DNA from: Anisakis pegreffii
Lineage: Eukaryota; Nematoda; Chromadorea; Rhabditida; Anisakidae
Assembly (NCBI GenBank): GCA_035041965.1
Contig: JAPYMA010001124.1
Location: 62,001 to 126,000, forward strand
Direction: 5' to 3'
Length of the DNA stretch: 64,000 nucleotides
This document shows, one piece after another, positions 39,190 to 49,706 of this stretch. The position numbers were made by a program, and so were the translations under genes. The notes beneath the pieces are model-generated. The model worked only from the letters and a program-made list of their open reading frames with translations, had not been told where the DNA came from and ran no database searches. Each line of letters begins with the position of its first letter. Position 1 is the first letter of the stretch.

Positions 39190-41267
39190 ATGGAAGCTGT
39201 TTTGCGGAATCCAATTCGTGGATTTTTACTCGATATAACCGGTGTGCTTTACAACAGTTCTCCGAACAGTATCGGTCGTGCTATTCCAGGTTCGATTGAA
39301 GCCGTCAATAGGTAAGCGAGGTACGATGACATACTGTGCTTCATTATGAGCGTGTACCAAAGCAATCACAAACACACACATTCCTTTGATATGCATTCAG
39401 TTGTCGAACATTGAATGTATCATTCGTTTGGATTGCGATGAATTATTGTTGGTTGATTTTATGTGCTAATATGCACTATTCAGGTTATATTCTGAAAGTG
39501 TTGTGCGATTCGTTAGTAACGAGAGTAGCGAAACTCGACATGAACTCGCGAATAAATTGGGTAAGCTCGGATTTAAGCTCAACGAAGAACATATCTTTAC
39601 TCCAGCACCAGTTGCTGTCCAGTATCTGAAGAAGAATGGATTAAGGCCACATCTAATCGTACATAAAGGTTCATTTTAAATATGCAATTCTGTTCCTTTT
39701 CTTTCAAAAACAATTTGACGGTGGTGTTAAAAGCAGCTTACAATTAGTTACAATCGTGTTCATTTCAACACTTTAAAGGTGCTGTGCAAGAATTCGCGAG
39801 TGTTGATCAAACGAACCCGAATTGTGTTGTGATGGGTGATGCGGAAGAGGATTTCACTTATGAGGCTATGAACAGTGCGTTTCGTTTACTACACCAACTT
39901 GAAGATCCTTTAATCGTTACGCTCGGATTCGGGTAAAATTTTATCGAATAATCAGTTACCGATTGTCGGTCTCTTTTGAATGTTCATTGCTGAAATCACT
40001 TACAACTCACGAATCAAACATCTTCATTAAGGTCTTAAATTGGATCGACTTTCTATTCTATTGACAAACTTCGATCATTTCCTTTCAGCGATACTTATTT
40101 AGAAGAAGAAACAAGCAATTAAACAAGAATCAATCATTTTATTTCTTCTGCGGAATGATAAATTTCCTTTTCATTTGCAGGAAATTCTATCAGCGCGTCG
40201 ATGGTCCTTGTCTTGATTTGGGTGGCTTTGCAAAAGCGTTACAGTATGCAACAGATGCTCGCATCGTTACTGTAGGTAAACCTTCCGAGAGTTTCTTCAG
40301 AGCGGCTATCGACGATATGGGATTGTCTAAGGATGACGTAGGTTTGAAAACTTCTCACAGGGTCGCAATATCTTTTTGTAACATTCAAATATAATTTCTT
40401 GAAAATGGACTTTCGTGCTATCACGTTATTCTCGCCCACTATTTGTTACCTCTGTCCGGTTGACTAATCCATTTTCTAATTCATTTATCGATTATTTTTA
40501 TTATCAGTTCGAGCTCACAATCAGTCATTGAATGGCATTTCTACAAGTTTATGAATGTTACAAAACCAAAGTTATAATTGTTTCAATAGTATTTGTTCAA
40601 CGACAGGTGATATCAGTTACAGGTCGTAATGATAGGCGATGATATAGTATCTGATGTTGGTGCGGCAATGAAAATTGGTATTCGAGCCGTCCAACTTCGA
40701 ACTGGTAAATGGAGGTAATCAATTGACTGTTCTACATAGCTGTCATTAGATTGCTGAACCGAACCGTTACGAGCAAATGATATTATCGAAGTTTTTGAAA
40801 CGGGTTTTGAAGTTTGAAATTAACGCTAGGTACAACTGCGCTATGCCATTATTCGTCACCGCGAGATTACGGTTGCATTCTGCTAAAAATAGTTACTAAA
40901 TGATGTGGCCAGCAATTTGTTCAATGTGTTCAACTCAGTTTCACGTTTTGTACACGTTTGAAATATGGCTGTATGAAAGTATGCTGGATGTTACGGTATA
41001 TCCAGCATATCGTTGATTATTCTCATGTGAAGCTTCATGACATTTGCTTCTTTCTGTGGCGAATTTTGATCGTGAAATTGCATCCTAAAACATTTACTGG
41101 TATCCATTTGTAATGCTAATAGTAAGCTTACAGGTGGTCACTTTGAATGATTGATGATCATTTGTTTTTATAGGCCGGAATGGGAAGGTCATTCGATCAA
41201 ACCAAATTTAATCGCAGATAACTTGAAGGAAGCAGTTGATACCCTACTCAAATTTGAAAGAGTATGA
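39190..41267 (+). CDS. LHPP: LHPP-type HAD phosphatase (phospholysine/phosphohistidine/pyrophosphate)
   Basis: Six phase-consistent exons: 39190-39311, 39484-39668, 39779-39932, 40181-40337, 40623-40714, 41174-41267; 267 residues (human LHPP is 270). HAD motif I is LLDITGVLY with nucleophile D15 and T17 where most HAD enzymes have a second Asp; LHPP itself has Ser. Motif II is RFVSNESS, the motif III Lys is in VGKPSESFF, and motif IV is MIGDDIVSDVG. Further LHPP-specific runs are GLRPHLIVH, NPNCVVMGDA and QLRTGKWRP. HDHD2 is the nearest alternative but fits less well in these runs. The enzyme is cytosolic and removes phosphate from phosphohistidine, phospholysine and pyrophosphate. TCTCCTAG ends exactly at the base before the ATG, so the spliced leader would join directly to the start codon. 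The gene looks intact. Confidence 0.95.
40980..41009. repeat. stem-loop in LHPP intron 5
   Basis: TATGCTGGAT and ATCCAGCATA form a perfect 10-bp stem with a 10-nt loop inside the intron between exons 5 and 6. No function is inferred. Confidence 0.6.
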
Positions 41268-42298
41268 ACTAAATTCGGTTCATCGCCAATATGGAACATT
41301 ACCTTGAAGAATTCAGTTCAACTCACATCTTAAAAGAACACTCATTTTCATTGTACATTCATGTTATAAACTGAGTTTCTTCAGAACTTTTACGCTGCTT
41401 ATTGTCGGTTGACTGTAATAATTTTATGACGAAATACATTTTCGTGCTCGTTTTTTTCCTGAAGTGATGAGCTTTGATAATCACTTTCATTCAAAAGAAT
41501 TATTATCATCGACTTTGTGTTCTTACTTCTAATCGAACTAGATCTCATGTTTATGTTTCTTTCTTACGTCGGTTTTGTATCCTTTACTGTCCAATTGCGA
41601 TTCAGATGAATGATTGGTAATATTGTTCTCAGTAAGATATATCGTTCTCCAAACAAACAGTGCCTGACATCATTGCCAGCGTTTTTGTTGCTTGATTAGG
41701 AATTTGTTTGTAAATAAAGATTCCCGGGAGATTCTTCAAAGAGATAAAATCATTATTATAATCATAGAGATCAAAGAGATATAATCATAGTCATTAAGGT
41801 CTCCTCATGTTTACTTTTGCCAATTCGATCATTCCCAATTAGTTCATTGGTAACGAATCGTTTAGTACTGAATATTTATTTCAACTGACATGTGCAGTTG
41901 CTGATTTGTTAGGACGTGATGCATTCTATTCATTCGTATATATAAACCAGGTATTAATTCTTTTATTGAATGAAATCCTGGAGTAATAAATTTGTTATCA
42001 TCAGATACATCGAAGAAAAACATTTCTGACAATTATGGCTTATCCTCCGTTCTAAATGAATCCAACGAAACATTCCATCAAAGTGATGGCTATTGAATGA
42101 GTAAAAATTCATCGGAGGGAAATCTGAACTATCGAAGGTTTTGGGATGCGACAGGCGCATTAAGACTAAAATTCCCATTCTACTATTCAAGCATTTCACT
42201 CATTAACATCATAAGAAATGTTGTCGTATATCACGGAAGAAGCATTATACCGGTTCGAAAAACATTCATAAACGATTGAAGAAGTAGAAATTGTAAAA
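41268..42298. other. LHPP 3' flank
   Basis: AT-rich and non-coding. It contains AATAAA at 41713-41718, a plausible poly(A) signal for LHPP about 450 bases after the stop. A repeated GAGATAAAATCATTA / GAGATATAATCATAG block lies at about 41741-41790. Confidence 0.45.
41713..41718 (+). promoter_or_regulatory. candidate LHPP poly(A) signal
   Basis: AATAAA in the first convincing position downstream of the LHPP stop; no earlier plus-strand copy was noticed. Confidence 0.35.
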
Positions 42299-42637
42299 TA
42301 TGAAATCAGAAATCGATGTCATCAAATTCAGAAACACTCGATCGTCCCACACCAAGCCAATCATCTTTTCTGTCGTACCAAAGAGCTCAATCAGTTCTCG
42401 CTCTCTATGACAGACAATGTCAGCCAATACATTGAGGTTCTCAGAAAATAGGAGAAAGAAGAGTGTTGCCATGAACTAACCGCATTTACATACCCAAGCG
42501 GAAAAGCACCATCACAATGGCGTTCTATCATCACATAACAGCTGCACGAAACACTGATTCCCCGACACCCTCCATTACCCTCCCTTACACCCCCAAATTA
42601 CCCAAAATGGGTAATTTCACCCCTATGAGAATTACTG
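42299..42637 (-). mobile_element. hAT-like repeat copy, family 1, reverse orientation
   Basis: The right end ATGAGAATTACTG (to 42637) is a worn version of the family terminal repeat, preceded by the family's ACCCAAAATGGGTAATTTCACCCC motif. Reading the minus strand gives LADIVCHRERELIELFGTTE, then KMIGLVWDDRVFLN, aligned with the copies at 1256 and 45039. Its minus-strand frame stays open for 68 codons (42472-42266). This copy keeps about 130 bp that the 45039 copy lacks. The left end is lost, and the element abuts another repeat at 42640. Confidence 0.6.
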
Positions 42638-42639
42638 GG

Positions 42640-42816
42640 CTAGCATGCACTCTGTTGGTATAAACTTATCTACACTACAAACAGTCACTCTAGCGGATAA
42701 GTGATACAGAGTGGGCGTTGTGAGGGGTGCGAGGATATTTTAACAATTGTTATAGGGGAGAAGGACATTTCGAAATTTTCGAGGCGGTGAGTATCGGAAA
42801 AAGTTGAGAAGCACTG
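42640..42816 (-). mobile_element. fragment of a second hAT-like repeat family
   Basis: Ends with GTTGAGAAGCACTG, the inverted form of a CAGTGCTTCTCAAC terminal repeat. Its interior reverse complement (CGCACCCCTCACAACG, CACTCTGTATCAC) matches the intact family-2 element at 49108. It is cut off at 42640 where the family-1 copy begins, so one probably inserted into or recombined with the other. No matching 8-bp duplication was found for the pair. Confidence 0.55.
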
Positions 42817-43608
42817 CGTTAAAGAGAACGTTGACATATCACATCCAAATAAACCAATCGCGACAGCACAAAAACATTGAAAAAGGCATCTTTATGACAA
42901 GAAGAATTTCTTCATGTAATCTTTATCATCTGTTTTCAAAAATATAAATTAATAATGGTTACACGGGGAACGGGGAACGGGATACGTTTATTGATCGAGT
43001 TTGGGTGAAAATATCATTGAAATGAGATCGCATTCGCATCTTTCAATGCTCCATGAATATATAAACAAAATAATGAAGAGAGCGATGATTGTCAAATAAA
43101 AAATTAGATGAGGATTAAGTGTCGTTCAAGTGGATAACACGAATGGTTGGGAATGAGAGCAATTAATTGATTGTTGTTGAGAAGGTTAGTGAAGCACTCG
43201 ATGAAATTCTTCTCATTCAACTGCTTTTTCTGGTTCCTCTTTTTCCTTTTTCTTACCTTAAAAGAACAATTCAATCATCATCATTTTTCGGAGCAACTAG
43301 AATGCTTCAGAGATTCAGCTAAGTTTGACTGCTGGATGAACTCTTAATATCATCATGCCATGCAACTCAGTACTTCACAAAAAAAATTTTTTAGCATTAC
43401 AAAACCAGCATCACAAACTTTAGACAGAATCATCAATTTGTTTGTGCACCACCTCAACATAAACCTAGCTAATCCATCGCCGTACCGCACTCACATTACT
43501 GCCACTTATTCGAGTCAGCCGAATTTCAAGACGTCGTTTGCGGTTGCTGTTTTCTGTTTACAATATGAGAATATGGCCACCAGCATGTTGATGCTAATCG
43601 CTCAAAAA
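42817..43608. other. intergenic, 3' flank of the poly-lysine gene
   Basis: Non-coding. It contains GGGGAACGGGGAACGGG at about 42964 and mostly AT-rich sequence. An 86-codon plus-strand frame (43360-43620) overlaps the end of the minus-strand gene and shows no domain pattern. Confidence 0.4.
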
Positions 43609-45972
43609 CTAACTCTTTGACTTCTTCTTTTTCTTTTTCTTTTTCCTTTTTTCTCCATCTTTTGATGCATGACTTTTCTTGTGTTTCTTCTTTTTCTTTT
43701 TCTTCTTCTTACCCTCACCTCCTGATGCATTCACATCGCTTCCTGATGTGCCCCTACAAATTCAGGATGGATTACCTCGCGACTTGTCTTCGCTTTTTAC
43801 GTGGGCACACGCCAACCGATCCCCATGTTACTCTCAATGCTGCGCAGACCTCTTCAGGGTAACAAATTCAGGATATCACTCATTGATTTTATCACCTCGC
43901 TTGGGGAGCTGTTGTCGACTGTTGACTTCTAAATACGGAGGCTATTCACCGTATTAGCTGCAAGTTAGTATGTGCAAATAATTTATGACCGTAAACTCTA
44001 GATATATTGAAGAAATGTTTCTGCATTATGTTCCTTGAACAGGTCCGAGAAAGAACATTACAAGCAAAACGTACGTTGATATTCCGCCATCTGTAGTGCT
44101 TCCTCTGAAAACGGTAAAGCTATATAATTTAAGTGAGGCATCAAATAATTATCGTATACATCGAAATCATATGTTTCCTTATTGCTTCAAAAATATCAAA
44201 GTTTTCTTCAGTCAAGAAAGTTCGACTAAATATACAAAATTGGTTTGAGCGATTCAGAATGGAACGAAATGGAATGGTGTTCCTAAGACTTACTTTCCCT
44301 CATCACTGGAATCAGTTGTTGCTGACGCCCCTGTTGAATCAGCTGTTGCAGGCTGCAATTATGAATGCTTCAAATTTGCTTCAAATTGCGAAAAGCAGTG
44401 AGTGAAGGAAACGCTTGGTTGGTTAATCAGAAACACGAAGTGTCTTGAAATAATGCCACGTTTCCCAGCATACAATTCGCTTGTGCTTCGCACCTTTCAA
44501 ATTGAGGTTGAAGATCAATGTCTACTCAAATACGTTAGAATAATTCTTCATAGGCAGATTAGGAGTGAAAAACTGATGTTTCACAAACATAATATTAATC
44601 TCTACAAGGAAGTGCTTGAATCATTGGCTGCGATTTCATCGGTATGCTCTTCATTTTCCACGGATTGCCCAGCAAGCATGAAAGCAGTTGTCAGTGCATT
44701 CTCTGATCCGACTCTTTTCGTTTATCACAGTTTACACTTACGAAACACCTTCGAAACATTAACCTTGGCGATTCCAAATTCATTCTCAGCATTATCAGGT
44801 GGTTTTGCAGTGGCAGTAGTTGCTGGAAGACCCGTCTGAGCTGCTGTCGGGACGTCAGTTGGTAACTGAAAAATTTCCATCGGTTTGCTTTGTAAACAAA
44901 TAGTCAACAAACTTTAAATTCGTAAAAGTAATTTTCCAAATTTCAAATAATTTTTTAAAATCAATACAGTTATTCCACTCAAATGTGCTCCACTTGCTGT
45001 ATTTGATCAAACCGAAACCATTTGATCATCCGTTAGAACAGTGGTTCTCACATGGGGTGAAATTACCCATTTTGGGTAATTTGGAAGTGTGAGGGGGTAA
45101 TGGAGGGGGTCGAGAAAGTAGTATCTCATAATTTGGTATAACAGAAAAGATCATTGGCTTGGTGTGGGACGATCGAGTGTTTCTGAATTCATACATTATT
45201 ATTATTTGGTTGCACTGAAAAGTTTTGGTTTTTCAATTACTGCATATAAAGGAATTTTTGGTTCGTAATTGAGTTTTTGTGAATGAAATAACAGCTCAGT
45301 CGCGTCATAGGCATCTGTTTTATGACAAATGTGTACCATATGATTATCTTACTTTGGGATTCTACAGCGAGAATTATTTCCCAAAGTTATAAATGAGATG
45401 ACTGGTTGTTCGTTTTTGATTGCTAAGGTTCATATTGTCTCCGCAGTGGATTAAGTTCTGTTTCTTTCACGCCGCTGGGAAATTTCCGGACCGGTTTTGC
45501 ATTTTTTCCTGACCTTATACGTAGAAATAGTAAGGTCTTGTATCAGTGGCCTGCCAGATCATCAAAATGGGCAATGGAGCACCTGAACATGAGAACCACT
45601 GCATTAGAAGAATGTGCAACATTTGCTGTAGCTTAAAGAGCACATTTTGAAGCCAACGACTAACCATTGCTGTGGCAACGTTTTGATCAGGTGCAGCGCC
45701 GTCATCGCTCTGCAAAAGAGCACAATTCTGAGTTTAAAGTAATTGCTTAAAATCGATGGCGCACTCAGCAATAGCATTGTAGGTCATCAGCCTCAACGAA
45801 CGAAATCGACAACTTCACTTCGGTTTATGATAATTAGCACGGGTATTGATGTTGGAAGAAAACAGTAGACTCCACCATAATAATCTGAACGAACCATGAA
45901 ATAGGTTTTGTAAATATAGAGAGAAACACCGATTACGATCAACGCAATTAGCAGCGTCAGTATTTCAGCCAT
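43609..45972 (-). CDS. unrecognised small membrane-anchored protein with poly-lysine tail
   Basis: Minus-strand exons, phase-consistent: 45972-45895, 45709-45665, 44865-44764, 44352-44294, 44104-44075, 43928-43896, 43753-43609; 163 residues. Acceptors are mostly strong (TTTTGCAG, TTTTTCAG, AATTGCAG, GTTTTCAG); the exon 5 and 6 homes end in gtaagt-like or gtacgt donors. Residues 1-26 are a start Met and one membrane helix (LTLLIALIVIGVSLYIY), giving a signal anchor or tail-in orientation. The middle is Ala/Thr/Ser/Asp-rich low complexity. The C-terminal exon begins GTSGSDVNASGGEG and continues with two runs of eight or nine lysines separated by a short HKKSHASKDGEKR linker, ending KSKS and TAG. 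I do not recognise a family. A second frame is also open through exons 4-6 in this set but does not read into the Lys tail. An alternative small exon at 44711-44602 is possible. GCACAG upstream of the ATG may be a trans-splice acceptor. Confidence 0.6.
45039..45601 (+). mobile_element. non-autonomous hAT element, 563 bp, with 8-bp target duplication (family 1)
   Basis: The left end is CAGTGGTTCTCACATG and the right end CATGAGAACCACTG, inverted to one another. It is flanked by CGTTAGAA (45031-45038) and CATTAGAA (45602-45609), an 8-bp target duplication with one mismatch. The terminal CAGTGG and 8-bp duplication are the marks of the hAT superfamily. It carries the short EKIIGLVWDDRVFLN block shared with the copies at 1256 and 42299 but no transposase. 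It sits in the 799-bp intron between exons 2 and 3 of the minus-strand poly-lysine gene. Confidence 0.9.
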
Positions 45973-46396
45973 CTTATCGAACCGGCCGCGCCGTATGGAA
46001 TCAACTCTGTGCAATGAATATTTCAGCCGAAATTTCGTTTATATAGGCTTTTTTTCAAACCAAAATCAGCATATTGCAAAGTGGAATATTCCAGTTCATT
46101 GATCGAAAAAATTATTGAAATTAAATTGTGTGAGTGATTACTTATGCAGATATGGGATTGTAAGAGAGAAGAACGATGAAACGTATATGGGACCCTGTAT
46201 AAAGATTATTTTAAATCGAAGTGAAATTTTCTTAACTGAATTTCGATGACCTTGAACGATAAACGTGAATGTATAGCAGCATTCCACATTACCATGAATA
46301 TCAATCGGAAATTCAAAATTTCGCATGAATAAAGTTCGCTGAAAATGATGCGAATGATGATTCTCAGTTGAAAGCGACATTTCAGGGCTGCCTGCA
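45973..46396. promoter_or_regulatory. divergent intergenic promoter region
   Basis: The poly-lysine gene (-) and the BTB-BACK gene (+) start about 425 bp apart and diverge, so both promoters should lie here. No TATA box is assigned. Probable trans-splice acceptors border it: GCACAG on the minus strand and CATTTCAG (ending 46385) on the plus strand. Confidence 0.4.
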
Positions 46397-49300
46397 ATGA
46401 TACGTGGTCGAGCGCAGGATGCGACCAAGTCGTCGGGATTGCTTTCTCGTGGTCCTTCTCAGACTGCAACTTCCACAACGTCAGTAAAAGAAATTAAGTG
46501 GCGGATACCGGGACCCACTGAAAGCATTCATATTCAGGTTAAATATTACGTGCATTATGCTTCGAGCCATCATCGAAAGTTGATGACCGCTGTTGACGAT
46601 TAACGAATGACTGCTTGATGGAGTTGGTTGCAAATTTCAGGATAACATTCAGCGACACTTAAGTGGGGTTGGTCAGTTGCTGTCCAACAAATGTGACTAT
46701 TTGCGTTTGGATATGATCTTGCGAATTGGACAAATCACCATACCTACAAATTGCTATGCGGCTATCGCTCACTCACCTTTCCTTCATCGTCGATTTGACC
46801 AGGTAACTGACGTGTAACGATTGCAAACTCTCTTTGAACGTATACCTCATCTCAGGAAAACTTTATCAGTATCTTCAATGAATTTATTCGAAATTGTTAG
46901 CAACTGTATGGAGATGATGGTGCGAAAATAATAACAAGAAGACATAAGTCGTAACGAACTGTATTTGCTAACCAAGTAAATGAGTTACTCAAGAGAGAAT
47001 ATTTGCTAAGGATAGCAAATGAATGCGGCCGAATTCCTCTACTCGTGATTTAAATGCAGTTTGACATATATGCTTAGATTGGTGGCGTTAGGCAACGGCA
47101 ACCTACAGAGGTGGATCTTTCGCATCTGCAAAGTCGAAAGCTGACTGCGAAAGGAGTGCAGATCGTTGTCGATTTTATTTCAACCGGACAAATGTCAGTT
47201 GAAGAAACCAACCTATCAGACGCGTTGATCGCAGCAAATCTACTCGAGGTATAATTGCAGTTGTTTTGAAAAATATAGATTGCCTATCAATAATCTACTT
47301 CGCTACAGAATAGCTATGATTTTTATGATTTTATGATTAGTTAGTCATGATTCAGGTAGAGTCACTGTTGAAATTACTCTGTGAGCAAGTAGCTACCCGA
47401 ATGCGAGAACTTCCACAATCAGCATTCCAAATGCTCGAGGCAACAATACAGTCGCTGCCCAGGCATGTGATTAATGCGTTAGAATCGTTCAGTTGATACT
47501 TTTTGATTATCGTAAATGCCTATGCTTAATCTTGTCGCTGTACAGATAAAATCCATAAGCTACTGAATACTAGTGTTTGTTCATGCAAAGCTGTTTGTCT
47601 TCAAGCGTCATAATTAGTAAAAAAAAAATCACGATAAATAGCTCCGAATTGGACTGTCAAGCACATACTACTGAATTTCCATAATAAAAATACGATTTTC
47701 TGCTGCTTCGCTGCAGGCATTCGGAATATCGGAGTGCTGTTGTCGACAGTGCAGCACAATTGTTTTCAACAATTCAAGGCGATCCATCGTTTCATAAGGT
47801 TAGAGATCCACTGGACAATATCGCAGTAGGGATGGTAACCGAACTAAACTTGATTCGATTGGATATCCGAAATTTGACGGAATCTGCTTTCGTGTCTTCG
47901 AAATTTGAAAATAATTGAAAGCTAAAGGCTGAATGTTTTTGGTTCTGATTACTTTTCAAATTCGGTCAGATCTCCAAAAAAAAGTTTATTTGATTACTAT
48001 CACTGTGCTGTGTTACGATGAATTATATTCTTTTTGGTCATTTTGATGAACAATGAGTTGAGTATATGATGCATATTTTTTTTCATACTCTACAAACAAA
48101 TGGAAAGTGATTTTGAAAGTATGAAAAATTCCGTGCTAAAGTTTAAGTCAGTTAAACGATTTCGATGAAATTTATCTACTTTTTCACTTAGAAACAGTTT
48201 CGATCATTATGTAACTTCTTGTAGCAGCACTTCAATCACTTACTTTTCGCACGTTAACATAAAACTGTCATACATTTACCCGACTGTATATCAAAGGTTT
48301 AAGAAGCAAATATTCGGATGATATTAATAGAAACATGTTGTGAATATTGAAGTACTAATGCTGAAATCATTCAAAAACATTGTCATTGCAGCTATCGCCC
48401 GACACCATTCATGCACTTTTCTCATCACCGATGTTCAGTGTACAAGACGATTTCTATTTATTTACATGCCTTATCGAATGGTTCACAGCAAATCCACAGC
48501 ATATACATGCAGCTCCATTCCTTATCAGTACAATTGAATTCGATAAAATCTCGACGGATGAGAAAGTTAGTGATAAATTTCTAGATGAATTGAAATGCTT
48601 TCGCATCGAGTTTATTTTATCGCTTAGTGAAACAGTCGATGCTCAGTGTTTGTGAACATCAGACTCGATACCTGCATGTGAAATAGCAATGTCGAATAAT
48701 GCTCTATGATTGATGGGTGGAGAATATGAAAGAAGCATTTCTTTTTGTGATGGTAAGCTTCGAATGATAAATGCTTTTAAGAAATCCATTTTAGATAAAA
48801 TGTCTGAAAATGGCTGAACAGATAGAAAGTCTACGTCCATTGATCGAATCTCGTTTAGCTGACAGCAGTTGGGAGGCATTTTTGGTAAGCAAATATTCGG
48901 ATGATATTAATAGAAACATGTTGTGAATATTGATGAATGCGGAAGTAAACTAATGCTCAGATTATTCAATATTCGTAACCATTTTCAGTCAACATAAATA
49001 TTCCCAAAGAATTTTACTTATTGCTGCAAAACCACGAAATGTGTTCGTGATATTATTGCGACTCTTCTTCCCGGTTCACACTGTTTCAGTGCTATCATCC
49101 ACTAGAACAGTGGTTCACAACCTCTGTCCCTCTGCTCACCCGCACCCCCTAAAACAACAGCTGAAATGTCCTCGCACCCCTCATAACATCCACTCTGTAT
49201 CTCACATCCACTACAGTGAGTGTCTGTAGTGTAGAGAAGCATATGCATTGGAGTAGGTTCTAGCCTTTTCGAAAATATTTATATGCACGTTAAAGTCCAT

Positions 49301-49706
49301 CATCGCCTGCCTTAAACACATGTAAGCATTGAACTCCGTGCGCACCTTATCTAATGCGCAAAAATAGAGACCTTAACTCGCAACCCCTAGAATAACATCT
49401 GGCGCCCTCGGTTGGAAAACCCTGCACTAGAACATAATAAAGAGTTTTTGGTGGATGGTCGGCAATGTGTCAGGAGTCTCGAATTGCTTAATACAATATG
49501 AACCATAGAAGAAGCACGAGGAAATATTCGGATCGTTGTCTTGAAGTTGTCTGTAGTTGAAGGATAGAAAGAACTGATAATTATTTTTTATCTGTAAAGA
49601 ACTGATAAGAAAAATATTTTTTCAGCAAAGCGAGCGACTTGTGCTCATTTCGGATTCTAAACTACCTCACTCAACCAGCAGCACTTCATCGTTACCTCGA
49701 TTATAG
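46397..49706 (+). CDS. BTB-BACK domain protein
   Basis: Exons 46397-46537, 46641-46802, 47078-47248, 47356-47462, 47717-47798, 48392-48565, 48795-48884, 49626-49706; phase-consistent, 335 residues. The BTB fold is visible as LRLDMILRIGQITIPTNCYA and AHSPFLHRRF, then VDLSHLQSRKLTAKGVQIVVDFISTGQMSV and LIAANLLEVESLLKLLCE. The BACK helices follow: FSSPMFSVQDDFYLFTCLIEWF. No Kelch repeats follow; the C-terminus is a short Ser/Thr-rich tail. BTB-BACK proteins usually bring substrates to cullin-3 ubiquitin ligases. Intron 4 needs a GC donor (CCCAG|gcatgt), because a GT reading breaks the frame. The last two exons are less sure: exon 6 could instead run on to a TGA at 48655. ATTTCAG 11 bases before the ATG is a likely trans-splice site. 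Confidence 0.8.
48304..48350 (+). repeat. 47-bp direct repeat, copy 1 (BTB intron 5)
   Basis: The stretch beginning AAGCAAATATTCGGATGATA is identical to copy 2 at 48887-48933. It lies in the intron before exon 6. Confidence 0.9.
48887..48933 (+). repeat. 47-bp direct repeat, copy 2 (starts at exon 7 donor)
   Basis: Identical to 48304-48350. It begins inside the GTAAGC donor of exon 7, so this donor consists partly of duplicated sequence. Confidence 0.9.
49108..49424 (+). mobile_element. non-autonomous hAT element, 317 bp, perfect 8-bp target duplication (family 2)
   Basis: Left end CAGTGGTTCACAACC, right end GGTTGGAAAACCCTG. It is flanked on both sides by CACTAGAA (49100-49107 and 49425-49432). 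The interior motif CGCACCCCTCATAACATCC is shared with the fragment at 42640-42816. It has no coding capacity. It lies in the last intron of the BTB-BACK gene. Confidence 0.93.

Noticed and set aside
44602..44711. Extra exon of the poly-lysine gene joined by a 30-nt intron
   Set aside because: The intron would be too short for normal splicing, and adding it breaks the frame into the Lys-rich last exon.
44402..44839. Longest open frame in the window, 145 codons on the plus strand
   Set aside because: It begins at GTG, lies antisense to exon 3 of the minus-strand poly-lysine gene, and shows no domain pattern; the spliced minus-strand model explains the region better.
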